Assembly: GCA_963709665.1 (NCBI GenBank)
Contig: CAVPWU010000011.1
Location: forward strand, 248,001 to 312,000
Reading direction: 5' to 3'
DNA from: DASZIT01 sp963709665
GTDB taxonomy: Bacteria; Actinomycetota; Acidimicrobiia; Acidimicrobiales; RAAP-2
DNA: 64,000 nt
In this document: piece by piece, positions 56,268 to 64,000 of the stretch
Layout: each line of letters opens with the position of its first letter
How positions within the stretch are numbered: position 1 is the stretch's first letter
Made by a program: the position numbers and the translations under genes
Notes under the pieces: generated by a model
Told to the model about the DNA's origin: nothing
Seen by the model: only the letters and a program-made list of their open reading frames with translations
Databases searched by the model: none

Positions 56268-58826
56268 TCAGTCCGGCTCGGCGCCGGCGCCGGCCAGCTC
56301 GACCGGCGGCGGAGGCTCCACGCCCTCGATGGCCTTGAAGGTGAGCTGCTGCTCACCGGCCACCAGCGGCGGTGCACCCTTCACATCGAAGGCGGCGGCC
56401 TGGTCCGGCGTGATGGTCTCCACGTCGACCACGATGGTCTCGCCGGAGCGGAACTCCTTCCACAGGATGCGCTCCGACAGCGGGTCCTCGATCATCTGCT
56501 GGATGGCCCGGCGCAGCGGCCGTGCGCCCAGCTGGGGGTCGTAGCCCTTCTCGGCGAGCAGCTTCTTGGCCGCCGGGGTGAGCACCAGGCTGAGGCCCTG
56601 CAGCTCGAGCTGGTTGGTGACCCGCTGGATCATGAGGTCGACGATCTCCACGACCTCCTTCATCGACAGCTCGTGGAAGACGACCACCTCGTCGATGCGG
56701 TTGAGGAACTCGGGCCGGAAGTGCGCCTTCAGCGCCTCGTTGACCTTGGTCTTCATCCGCTCGTAGGTGACCGCCTCCGACGACTTGGCGAAGCCCACCG
56801 ACGACTTGCGGAGGTCGGCGGTCCCCAGGTTGGAGGTCATGATCAGCACCGTGTTCTTGAAGTCCACCGAGCGCCCCTGGGCGTCGGTGAGCCGGCCGTC
56901 CTCCAGGATCTGGAGGAGCGTGTTGAACACGTCGGCGTGGGCCTTCTCCACCTCGTCGAAGAGCACCACCGAGAACGGCTTGCGCCGCACGGCCTCGGTC
57001 AGCTGGCCGCCCTCCTCGTACCCGACGTAGCCGGGGGGCGAGCCGACCAGGCGGCTCACCGTGTGCTTCTCCATGTACTCGGACATGTCGAGCTGGATCA
57101 GGGCGTCCTCGTCGTCGAAGAGGAACTCGGCCAGCGTCTTGGCCAGCTCGGTCTTGCCGACACCCGTGGGGCCCAGAAAGATGAACGAGCCGCTGGGACG
57201 CTTGGGGTCCTTGAGGCCGGCACGGGTCCGGCGGATCGACCGGGCCAGGGCGGCGATGGCCGGCTCCTGTCCGATGACCCGCTTGTGGAGCTCGTCCTCC
57301 ATGCGTAGCAGCTTGGAGGTCTCCTCCTCGGTGAGCCGGTAGACGGGGATGCCCGTCCAGTTGGCCAGCACCTCGGCGATGACCTCCTCGTCGACCACGT
57401 CGAACAGGTCGACGCCCTCGGCCCGCCACTCCGCCTCCATGGCGTCCTTGCGGTCCAGGCGGTCCTTCTCCTGCTCGGCCAGCTTCTTGGCCTGGTCGAA
57501 CGCCTGCTTCTCCAGGGCGTTCTCCTTGTCGGCCCGGAGCCGGGTGATCTCCTCCTCGAGCTTCTTGTAGGAGGGGGGGGTGGTCATCCGGCGGATGCGC
57601 AGGCGGCTGCCGGCCTCGTCGATGAGGTCGATGGCCTTGTCCGGGAGGTAGCGGTCGGCCAGGTACCGGTCGGCCAGGTTGGCCGCCGCCACCAGGGCCT
57701 GGTCGGTGATGGTCACCGCGTGGTGCGACTCGTAGCGGTCCCGGAGGCCCTTGAGGATCTCGATGGTCAGGGCCACGTTGGGCTGGTCCACCTTGATGGG
57801 CTGGAACCGGCGCTCGAGGGCGGCGTCCTTCTCGAGGTGCTTGCGGTACTCGTCGATGGTGGTGGCGCCGATGGTCTGGAGCTCGCCCCGGGCCAGCATC
57901 GGCTTCAGGATGGAGGCGGCGTCGATGGCCCCCTCGGCCGCCCCCGCTCCCACCAGGGTGTGGAGCTCGTCGATGAACAGCACGATGTCGCCGCGGGTGC
58001 GGATCTCCTTCAGCACCTTCTTCAGGCGCTCCTCGAAGTCGCCGCGGTAGCGGCTCCCGGCCACCAGGGCGCCCAGGTCGAGGGTGTAGAGCTGCTTGCC
58101 GCTGAGGGTCTCGGGGACGTCGTTGGCCACGATGCGCTGGGCCAGGCCCTCGACGATGGCCGTCTTGCCGACCCCGGGCTCGCCGATGAGCACCGGGTTG
58201 TTCTTGGTCCGGCGGGACAGCACCTGCATGACCCGCTCGATCTCCTTCTCGCGCCCGACCACCGGGTCGAGCTTGTGCTCGCGGGCCAGGGAGGTCAGGT
58301 TGCGACCGAACTGGTCGAGCACCGGCGAGCCGGTGGGCGAGTCGGAGGACTGGCTGCCGGGCGAGCCGGCTCCCACCGGCTCCTTGCCCTGGTAGCCGGA
58401 GAGCAGCTGGATGACCTGCTGGCGGACGCGCGGCAGATCGGCGCCGAGGCTCTGGAGGACCTGGGCGGCCACCCCCTCGCCCTCGCGCACCAGACCCAGC
58501 AGCATGTGCTCGGTGCCGATGTAGCTGTGGCCCAGCTGGAGCGCCTCCCGGAGGGAGAGCTCGAGGACCTTTTTGGCGCGGGGCGTGAAGGGCGGGGACC
58601 CGGTGGGGGCGGACCCGGCCAGGCCGATCGTCTCCTCCACCTTCTCGCGCACGGCCTCGAGGGAGACCCCCATCGACTCGAGCGCCTTGGCCGCGACGCC
58701 TTCACCCTCGTGGATCAAGCCCAGGAGGATGTGCTCCGTGCCAATGAAACTGTGGTTCAGGAGGCGCGCTTCCTCTTGTGCGAGCACAAGCACCCTGCGA
58801 GCCCTGTCTGTGAATCGTTCGAACAC
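56268..58826 (-). CDS. clpC: ATP-dependent Clp protease ATP-binding subunit ClpC
   Basis: An 852-residue AAA+ unfoldase. It has two N-terminal Clp repeats (FIGTEHILLGLIHEGEGVAA and YIGTEHMLLGLVREGEGVAA), a first ATPase with GEPGVGKTA, a UVR-containing middle domain (EALEKQAFDQAKKLAEQEK-like helices near 430-470), and a second ATPase with GPTGVGKTE. It delivers substrates to ClpP. The GTG at 58826 with GGAGG 9 nt upstream sets the start (VFERFTDRARRV). It is divergent from the polyprenyl synthase gene. Confidence 0.96.
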   Translation of the reverse strand: MFERFTDRARRVLVLAQEEARLLNHSFIGTEHILLGLIHEGEGVAAKALESMGVSLEAVREKVEETIGLAGSAPTGSPPFTPRAKKVLELSLREALQLGHSYIGTEHMLLGLVREGEGVAAQVLQSLGADLPRVRQQVIQLLSGYQGKEPVGAGSPGSQSSDSPTGSPVLDQFGRNLTSLAREHKLDPVVGREKEIERVMQVLSRRTKNNPVLIGEPGVGKTAIVEGLAQRIVANDVPETLSGKQLYTLDLGALVAGSRYRGDFEERLKKVLKEIRTRGDIVLFIDELHTLVGAGAAEGAIDAASILKPMLARGELQTIGATTIDEYRKHLEKDAALERRFQPIKVDQPNVALTIEILKGLRDRYESHHAVTITDQALVAAANLADRYLADRYLPDKAIDLIDEAGSRLRIRRMTTPPSYKKLEEEITRLRADKENALEKQAFDQAKKLAEQEKDRLDRKDAMEAEWRAEGVDLFDVVDEEVIAEVLANWTGIPVYRLTEEETSKLLRMEDELHKRVIGQEPAIAALARSIRRTRAGLKDPKRPSGSFIFLGPTGVGKTELAKTLAEFLFDDEDALIQLDMSEYMEKHTVSRLVGSPPGYVGYEEGGQLTEAVRRKPFSVVLFDEVEKAHADVFNTLLQILEDGRLTDAQGRSVDFKNTVLIMTSNLGTADLRKSSVGFAKSSEAVTYERMKTKVNEALKAHFRPEFLNRIDEVVVFHELSMKEVVEIVDLMIQRVTNQLELQGLSLVLTPAAKKLLAEKGYDPQLGARPLRRAIQQMIEDPLSERILWKEFRSGETIVVDVETITPDQAAAFDVKGAPPLVAGEQQLTFKAIEGVEPPPPVELAGAGAEPD

Positions 58827-58947
58827 TCGACACCGCCTCCATCCGCGGTTCAGCAACTAGACCGGAGTCTACAGGTGCGGGTGCGACCCGCACCCTCACC
58901 GACCCGGTTCCTCAACGACCTGCACTGTCGCCTATCGTCTGTCTGAA

Positions 58948-59925
58948 GTGAACGTCGTCGAGCTTCTGGGTCTTCCCGCCCTCGAGGAACAGCTGCAACT
59001 CCTGGAGCCCATGCTCATGGAGTGCGTCGTGACGGGCGACGACTTCCTCGACGAGGTCACCACCCACCTGATCGCCGCCGGTGGGAAGCGGCTCCGGCCG
59101 GTATTGGCCCTGTCCACGGCCACCGGGGGCCTCGGGGCGGCCACCCGTGAGGACCTGCTGGGTTCGGCCGCCGTCGAGCTGGTCCACCTGGCCTCCCTCT
59201 ACCACGACGACGTCATGGACGAGGCGACCATCCGCCGCAACGTGGAGAGCGTGAACTCCCGGTTCGGGAACCTGGTGGCCATCGTGGCCGGCGACTTCCT
59301 GCTGGCCCGCTCCGCCGAGATCGCCGCCGGCCTGGGCACCGAGATCGCCGGGCTGCTGGCCGCCACCCTCGGCGAGCTCTGCCAGGGCCAGGTCTCCGAG
59401 GTCCACGCCGCCTTCCAGGTCGGCCGGACCATCGACGACTACACCACCGCCATCTCCGGGAAGACCGCCTCCCTGATGGCCACCAGCTGCCGCATCGGCG
59501 CCCTGACCGCCGGTCGCGACCGGTCCCAGGTCGAGGCGTTCACCGCCTTCGGGCGGTTCTTCGGGATGATCTTCCAGGTCAGGGACGACATCCTCGACGT
59601 CATCGGCTCGGCCGCCGAGCTGGGCAAGCCGGCCGGCCAGGACCTGGCCGAGGGCATCTACACCCTGCCCGTCCTCCTGGCCCTGGACGACCCGGACACC
59701 GGACCGGACCTGAAGCCGCTGCTCGGCCGCCCCCTCGGGGACGACGAGCGCGAGCAGGCCCGGTCCCTGGTGGCCGCCTCCGGCGCCGTCCCCGCCTCGG
59801 TGGCCGTGGGGCGCCGGTACGCCCAGGAGGCCGCCGACGCCGCCGCCGCCTGCCCGACCCCGGAGCTGGCCGCCGGGCTGGCCCGGTTGGCCAACTCGCT
59901 CCTGGACGACCTGCCGACCGGGTAG
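58948..59925 (+). CDS. Trans-polyprenyl diphosphate synthase
   Basis: A 325-residue isoprenyl diphosphate synthase that elongates allylic diphosphates with IPP, probably supplying menaquinone side chains. The first Asp-rich motif is LYHDDVMDEATIRR (DDxxD), the second is FQVRDDILDVIG, and GGKRLRP binds IPP. Residues before the first motif do not settle chain length. A TATCGT hexamer at 58933-58938 lies close to the GTG at 58948, so the transcript may be almost leaderless. It is divergent from clpC. Confidence 0.92.
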   Translation: MNVVELLGLPALEEQLQLLEPMLMECVVTGDDFLDEVTTHLIAAGGKRLRPVLALSTATGGLGAATREDLLGSAAVELVHLASLYHDDVMDEATIRRNVESVNSRFGNLVAIVAGDFLLARSAEIAAGLGTEIAGLLAATLGELCQGQVSEVHAAFQVGRTIDDYTTAISGKTASLMATSCRIGALTAGRDRSQVEAFTAFGRFFGMIFQVRDDILDVIGSAAELGKPAGQDLAEGIYTLPVLLALDDPDTGPDLKPLLGRPLGDDEREQARSLVAASGAVPASVAVGRRYAQEAADAAAACPTPELAAGLARLANSLLDDLPTG

Positions 59926-60246
59926 GTGGGTCGGGGGTGGGCCCCCTCCCGGACCGGTCGGCCCGGTGCGGACCGGTCGGCTCCCCCCGGCCGGTGTCCC
60001 CGCCTGCCGGCGCCGTGGGGCGCGTGGTCCCGGGTCCTGGCCCCTCCCCAGCCGGTCGGCCCGGTGCGGACCGGTGGGCTCCCGCCCGGCCGGTGTTGTC
60101 CCCGGCCGGTGTCCCCGTTCGTCGATGTCCTCCCCTGGCCGGTTCTCCCCGGCCGGTGTCCTCCCCGGGCGGTTCCACCCGGCCGTTCTCCCCGGCCGGT
60201 GATCCGACCAGCGGGGGGTGTCACACCCCCCTGGGACAATTTCCCC
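59926..60246 (+). repeat. Intergenic region of CCCCGGCCGGTGT-type repeats
   Basis: No gene is seen in these 321 bp. The word CGGCCGGTGTCC and close variants recur at least six times, and a 24-bp block occurs twice (59954-59977 and 60052-60075, 98 bp apart). It separates the polyprenyl synthase from the DUF222/HNH gene. 13E12-type genes are often embedded in repetitive DNA. Confidence 0.6.
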
Positions 60247-61819
60247 ATGACAGGTCGGGTCCCCGGCGGGGCGACGAAGACGGAGGCGAGGGCCACCGGT
60301 GGGGCCACCCCGGCCGGGTGCTCGGCGGCGTGCGGTGGGGAGGGGGCCACCTCGGTCCTGTCCGGCGTGGAGTCGGAGCTCGAGGGGTTCGTGCGGTCCT
60401 TCGAGCCGGCCCGCTTCAGCGGTGACGACGCCGCCTCCCTGGTCCGGCGCTTCGCCCGGATCGAGCACCTGGCCCAGGCGGGCAAGACCCTGGCCGCCAG
60501 GCGGGCCGCCGACTCGGACATCCACCGCCGCTCCGGCCAGCGTTCGGGGGCCGAGTGGCTGGCCGCCGAGACCGGGGAGTCGCTGGGCGATGCCCTCGAC
60601 ACCCTGAAGCTGGGGGAGAACCTCGGCTCCCAGCCCGGGGTGGAGGACGCCCTCCGGGGCGGGAAGCTCTCCCCGAGGAAGGCCCGGCTGATCTCGGGGG
60701 CCGTGAAGGAGAACCCCGGGGCGGAGGCCGACCTGCTGGACGGGGCGGAGACCGACTCCCTCCGCACCGTCCAGGACAAGGCCGGCCGGGCCCGGGCCCA
60801 ACGGGGCTCGGCCGAGGACGAGCGCCGGCGGGAGGAGCGGCTCCACGCCAGGCGGTCGCTCCGCACCTGGACCGATCCGGTCGACGGCATGACCCTCCTC
60901 CACGGCCGGTTCGCCCCCCTGGAGGGGGCCCGGCTGCGCTCGGCGCTGGAGCGGACGTGTGACCAGGTGTTCCGCCGGAACCGGAGGGCCGGCATCGAGG
61001 AGTCCCGGGACGCCTACATGGCCGACGCCCTGGTGGAGCTGGTGGCCACCGGGGCCACCGGGACCGGTGACCCGGCCGGGACCCGGGGTGCCGGAGCCGG
61101 GACAGGGCCCCGATGCCGGAGCCGGGCAGGGCCCCGATGCCGGGCAGGGACAGGGCACCGATGCCGGCAAGGGCACCGGAGGCCCGGGTGGTGGCCAGCG
61201 ATCGGGCACCGGCCAGGGCCGGGGCCGGGGTGCCACCACCGGCACCGGCCGGTCCCGTGGCCCCTACCGGACCGACACCGTCCACGTCCGGGTCGACCTC
61301 GCCGCCCTGCGGGCCGGGTTCGCCGGGCCGGGACAGAGGTGCGAGATCCCCGGCATCGGGCCCATCTCGGTGGAGCGGGCCCGGGAGATCATGGGGGACG
61401 CCCTCCTCCGCCTGGTCATCACCGACGGGGTGGACGTCCCCTGCATCGTCAACCTGAAGCGGGGCATCCCCGCCCCGGTGGCCTCGGCCCTCTTGGAGCG
61501 GGACCCGGTCTGTGTGATCTCCGGCTGTGACCAGCACCGTCACCTCCAGATCGACCACTGGTCGGTGGACTTCGCCAAGCAGGGACCCACCCAGTGGTGG
61601 AACCTGGTCCGGCTGTGCCCCTTCCACCACGGGTTGAAGACCCGGGGCTACTTCCACCTGGACCGGAACCCCGACCACAGCTGGAGCTTCACCGTCACCC
61701 CCAAGGGGAGAGCCCACGGCTACGGCCCGGTCGGCCCACCCCCGGCGGATCCCGACCCACCCGACCCCGACCCGCCCGACCCGGGCGGCGGCCCCACCCT
61801 CTTCCCCCACACGGAGTGA
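60247..61819 (+). pseudogene. DUF222/HNH endonuclease (13E12 family), apparent frameshift
   Basis: The first part (60247 to about 61080) is a DUF222 helical domain (SGVESELEGFVRSFEPARF, SLVRRFARIEHLAQAGKTLA, MTLLHGRFAPLEGARLRSAL). The second part, in the next frame, has a Gly/Gln-rich linker with repeated GQGPDAG, then VHVRVDLAALRAG and the HNH nuclease: CVISGCDQHRHLQIDHWSVD, then WWNLVRLCPFHHGLKTRG. The switch lies between about 61070 and 61106 in a G/C-rich tract and needs one extra base there. The whole gene would be about 523 residues. Either an assembly error or a recent mutation is possible. Confidence 0.85.
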
Positions 61820-61862
61820 GTGGGGCGCGCCTCCTGGTCGGCCTCAGGCACCCGGGCGCGAG

Positions 61863-61888
61863 GGAGGGCGCCGTCTCCGGCGCCCTCC
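61863..61888. terminator. Terminator hairpin between convergent genes
   Basis: GGAGGGCGCCG (61863-61873) pairs perfectly with 61878-61888 across a 4-nt loop. It is placed between the HNH gene stop and the stop of the convergent secreted-protein gene, so it can serve both. Confidence 0.7.
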
Positions 61889-61928
61889 GATCGTTCCGGC
61901 CGCTCAACGGCCGATGGTGATGGCCCGC

Positions 61929-62345
61929 TCAGGACCCCGTGGTCGGGCTGGTGGGGGCACTGCCCGGGCACTTCGCCTCGATCTTGGTGGTGGCGTTGGT
62001 GAGCCTGGCCTTGAAGGTCGAGCTCTCCAGGCGGGTGATGCGCTTCTCGATGGCGGCCGCCCGCTTGGTGTGGCCGGCTGCCGTCGCCTTCTGCTCGGCG
62101 GCGGTCAGCTTCGGAAGCCCGGCGCTGATGTCGGCCTCACCCTTGGCGATGCGGGTCAGGACCTTGTCGGCCCGGTCGCAGTTGAAGTGCACGCCCACCT
62201 TGGGAACGGCCGTGGTGGCGGCACCGGCAGTGCCGGTCAGGCCGAACACGCCCAGGGACAGGGCGCCGACGGCAACGGTCCCCACGGCAGCCCGGCGGGC
62301 GATCGAGCGGATCCGGCTGGTGGATGATGCGGCAGTGCTCGGCAT
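61929..62345 (-). CDS. Small secreted helical protein
   Basis: A 138-residue protein with a clear signal peptide (SRIRSIARRAAVGTVAVGAL, hydrophobic core to about residue 40, likely cleavage after AGA-A). The mature part is a Lys/Ala-rich coiled helix (LTAAEQKATAAGHTKRAAAI) bounded by one Cys near each end (FNCDRADK and AKCPGS), which could form a disulfide. GAGGAG 6 nt before the ATG at 62345 fixes the start. The family is unknown. An acidic mature domain of this kind may act at the cell surface. Confidence 0.75.
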   Translation of the reverse strand: MPSTAASSTSRIRSIARRAAVGTVAVGALSLGVFGLTGTAGAATTAVPKVGVHFNCDRADKVLTRIAKGEADISAGLPKLTAAEQKATAAGHTKRAAAIEKRITRLESSTFKARLTNATTKIEAKCPGSAPTSPTTGS

Positions 62346-62574
62346 GTGATCTCCTCGTTCCGGCCGGTGGGTTCCGGCCACTGCAATCACTCTCGTCGGC
62401 GCGGATTTGCAGTCGATCATGCCGGTATTAGGGATCCGTGAGGGATCGGGCCGCCGTCCGACCGCCGCCGGGGCCACATCCGGGCCGGATCCGGGCCGGC
62501 GGGTCCGGTCGATCCCGGGTCCCGCAAACCCCGTTGGCGTCGGAGCGGGTGGAGCGGATGGAGCGGTCCGAGTC

Positions 62575-63405
62575 TCAGCCCCGGCGACCCGCCGAATTCC
62601 GGTCGAAGATGATCCGGAGCCCGTGGAGGGTGAGCCACGGCTCCACGTACTCGATCTCCTCCGCATACGGTGCGATCAGCTCCGCCAGTCCTCCGGTCGC
62701 CACCACGGTGCACTCCCCCAGCACGGCGGCGAACCGGCGGCAGAGGCCGTCGACCTGCCCGGCGAAGCCGTAGAGGGCCCCGGACTGGATCGACTCGACC
62801 GTCGACTTGCCGATCACGCTGCGCGGCTCGACCAGCTCGACTCGCCGCAGGGCGGCGGCGTGGGCGAACAGGGCATCGAGGCTGATCTGCACCCCGGGGG
62901 TGATGGCCCCGCCCAGGTACTGGCCACTCTCCGAGATGGCGTCGAAGGTGGTGGCCGTACCCAGGTCGACCACCACGCAGGGGCCGCCGAAGAGGTCGTG
63001 GGCGCCGACGGCGTTGGCGATCCGGTCGGCGCCGACCTCCTTCGGGTTGTCGTAGAGGATGGGCATCCCGCTCTTGACGCCCGGCTCCAGCACCACCGCC
63101 GGCACGTCGAACCACCGGGTCACCATCTGGCGGAGGTTGGCGGTGACCAGCGGCACCGAGGAGGTGACGGCGATACCGGTGACGGCATCGTCGATGTCGA
63201 GACCGTCGAGGTCGAGGAGCTGGGTCAGCAGTAGGGCGTGCTCGTCAGCCGTCCGCTCCGACACCGTCGAGAGCCGCCAGTGGTGGGCGAGTCCGGACGG
63301 TTCGCTCCCGTCTCGGGGGCCGGTCTCCTCGGTGGGGTCGTCGGGGGCGTCGGCGAAGAGACCGACCACGGTCTCGGTGTTGCCGACGTCGATGGCGAGG
63401 AGCAT
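62575..63405 (-). CDS. coaX: Type III pantothenate kinase
   Basis: A 276-residue ASKHA-fold kinase that starts coenzyme A synthesis by phosphorylating pantothenate. The phosphate-1 loop is LLAIDVGNTETVVGLF; YDNPKEVGADRIANAVGAH and VVVDLGTATTFDAI are the phosphate-2 and substrate regions; GGAITPGVQISLDALF and VVATGGLAELIAPY complete the family set. The ATG at 63405 lies 2 bp after the nadC stop. nadC-coaX is a common actinobacterial pair. Confidence 0.94.
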   Translation of the reverse strand: MLLAIDVGNTETVVGLFADAPDDPTEETGPRDGSEPSGLAHHWRLSTVSERTADEHALLLTQLLDLDGLDIDDAVTGIAVTSSVPLVTANLRQMVTRWFDVPAVVLEPGVKSGMPILYDNPKEVGADRIANAVGAHDLFGGPCVVVDLGTATTFDAISESGQYLGGAITPGVQISLDALFAHAAALRRVELVEPRSVIGKSTVESIQSGALYGFAGQVDGLCRRFAAVLGECTVVATGGLAELIAPYAEEIEYVEPWLTLHGLRIIFDRNSAGRRG

Positions 63406-63407
63406 GG

Positions 63408-64000
63408 TCAGGCCTTTCCCCGCAGCCGGCGGGAGGTTGGATCCAACGGAAGGTCGAGGCCCAGGTCGAGGACCGGAGCGGAGTGGGTGAGGGCGCCCAC
63501 CGACAGCAGATCGGCACCAGCTGCCGCGAAGCCCGGGGCGGAGACGAGATCGATGCCGCCGGAGACCTCGATGAGGGCGGCGGCGCCCGACGCCCGGACC
63601 CGGTCGACGCACGACGCCACCTGGTCGGGCGTCATGTTGTCGAGCAACACCACCGTGGCACCGGCGGCCACCGCCTCGTCGAGCTGCTCGACCCGGTCGC
63701 ACTCCACCTCCACCATCCGGCCCGGCCACAGCGACCGCGCCCGCCGGACCGCCTCGGTGATGGTCACCCCGCCCAGGTGGTTGTCCTTGACCAACACCGC
63801 CTCGGAGAGGTTGCCCCGGTGGTTGTGCCCGCCGCCGGCCCGCACCGCCGCCTTCTCCAGGGCCCGGAGCCCGGGGGTGGTCTTGCGGGTGTCCAGGACC
63901 CGGGTGTGGGGATTGGCGGCGGTCACCACGTCCACCAACTGGCGGGTGAGCGACGCCACCCCCGAGAGATGCCCCAGGAAGTTGAGGGCGGTGCGCTCGG
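63408..64000 (-). CDS. nadC: Nicotinate-nucleotide pyrophosphorylase, 5' end outside window
   Basis: The C-terminal 197 residues of quinolinate phosphoribosyltransferase, which makes NaMN from quinolinate and PRPP. At the window edge the frame reads ERTALNFLGHLSGVASLT, then DTRKTTPGLRALEKAAVRAG, GGGHNHRGNLSEAVLVKDNH and VEVECDRVEQLDEA, with ALIEVSGGID for the phosphate site. All expected active-site Arg, Lys and His residues in this part are present. It is co-transcribed with coaX. Confidence 0.95.
   Translation of the reverse strand, partial: ERTALNFLGHLSGVASLTRQLVDVVTAANPHTRVLDTRKTTPGLRALEKAAVRAGGGHNHRGNLSEAVLVKDNHLGGVTITEAVRRARSLWPGRMVEVECDRVEQLDEAVAAGATVVLLDNMTPDQVASCVDRVRASGAAALIEVSGGIDLVSAPGFAAAGADLLSVGALTHSAPVLDLGLDLPLDPTSRRLRGKA

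Overview
The window is 64 kb of high-GC DNA from an actinobacterium. The evidence is the very high GC, abundant GTG starts with 4-base ATGA/GTGA gene overlaps, a DosR/DevR-type dormancy system, ergothioneine genes, the order carD-ispD-ispF-rlmB next to disA, radA and clpC, and a 13E12-type HNH gene. An acidimicrobial-type lineage is my best guess, but this is inference from gene content. No intact rRNA, tRNA or CRISPR array was seen.

Positions 1-11975 look like the right part of an integrated island. Base composition is mixed and codon bias is weak near the left edge. The genes are a TPR protein running off the edge, small unknowns, a methyltransferase, an LLM-class oxidoreductase and a membrane protein. 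They are followed by a two-recombinase element with terminal inverted repeats (about 4245-6796), then a tightly overlapping trio of integrase, XRE regulator and zinc-ribbon recombinase-like protein (7547-10424) flanked by inverted end units, then a toxin/antitoxin-like pair. The island ends at a 42-nt 3' fragment of a tRNA-Thr(TGT) gene (11934-11975), which is the expected scar of tyrosine-integrase insertion into a tRNA gene.

Positions 12066-14142 are a metal(loid) locus: arsR divergent from cadI/arsI, an aquaglyceroporin and arsC.

Positions 14287-38575 form a dormancy or hypoxia block. A DevR-like regulator and a DevS-like kinase are divergently placed at its centre. Eight DosR-like boxes (consensus about GKGWCYWWNGSMCC) each lie at exactly the same distance from a -10-like hexamer, giving a 43-bp module. 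They stand before cydDCAB with an Hsp20 fusion, an alcohol dehydrogenase with an MFS exporter, a small protein with a CYTH-CHAD polyphosphate-type protein, an acyltransferase, a six-gene Usp/PNPOx/GNAT/ABC-exporter operon, a Usp with a second dehydrogenase, a PNPOx protein and a membrane protein. I regard this coherent regulon as the main discovery of the window.

Positions 38742-45657 carry a TetR regulator and amidohydrolase, a solute-binding lipoprotein with an apparent frameshift, and two glycosyltransferases. Positions 45870-48164 are egtB and egtD. The rest is mostly core: a flavin disulfide oxidoreductase, a DUF427 protein, rlmB-ispF-ispD-carD, disA, radA, clpC, a polyprenyl diphosphate synthase, a frameshifted DUF222/HNH gene, a secreted protein, coaX and the 3' part of nadC.
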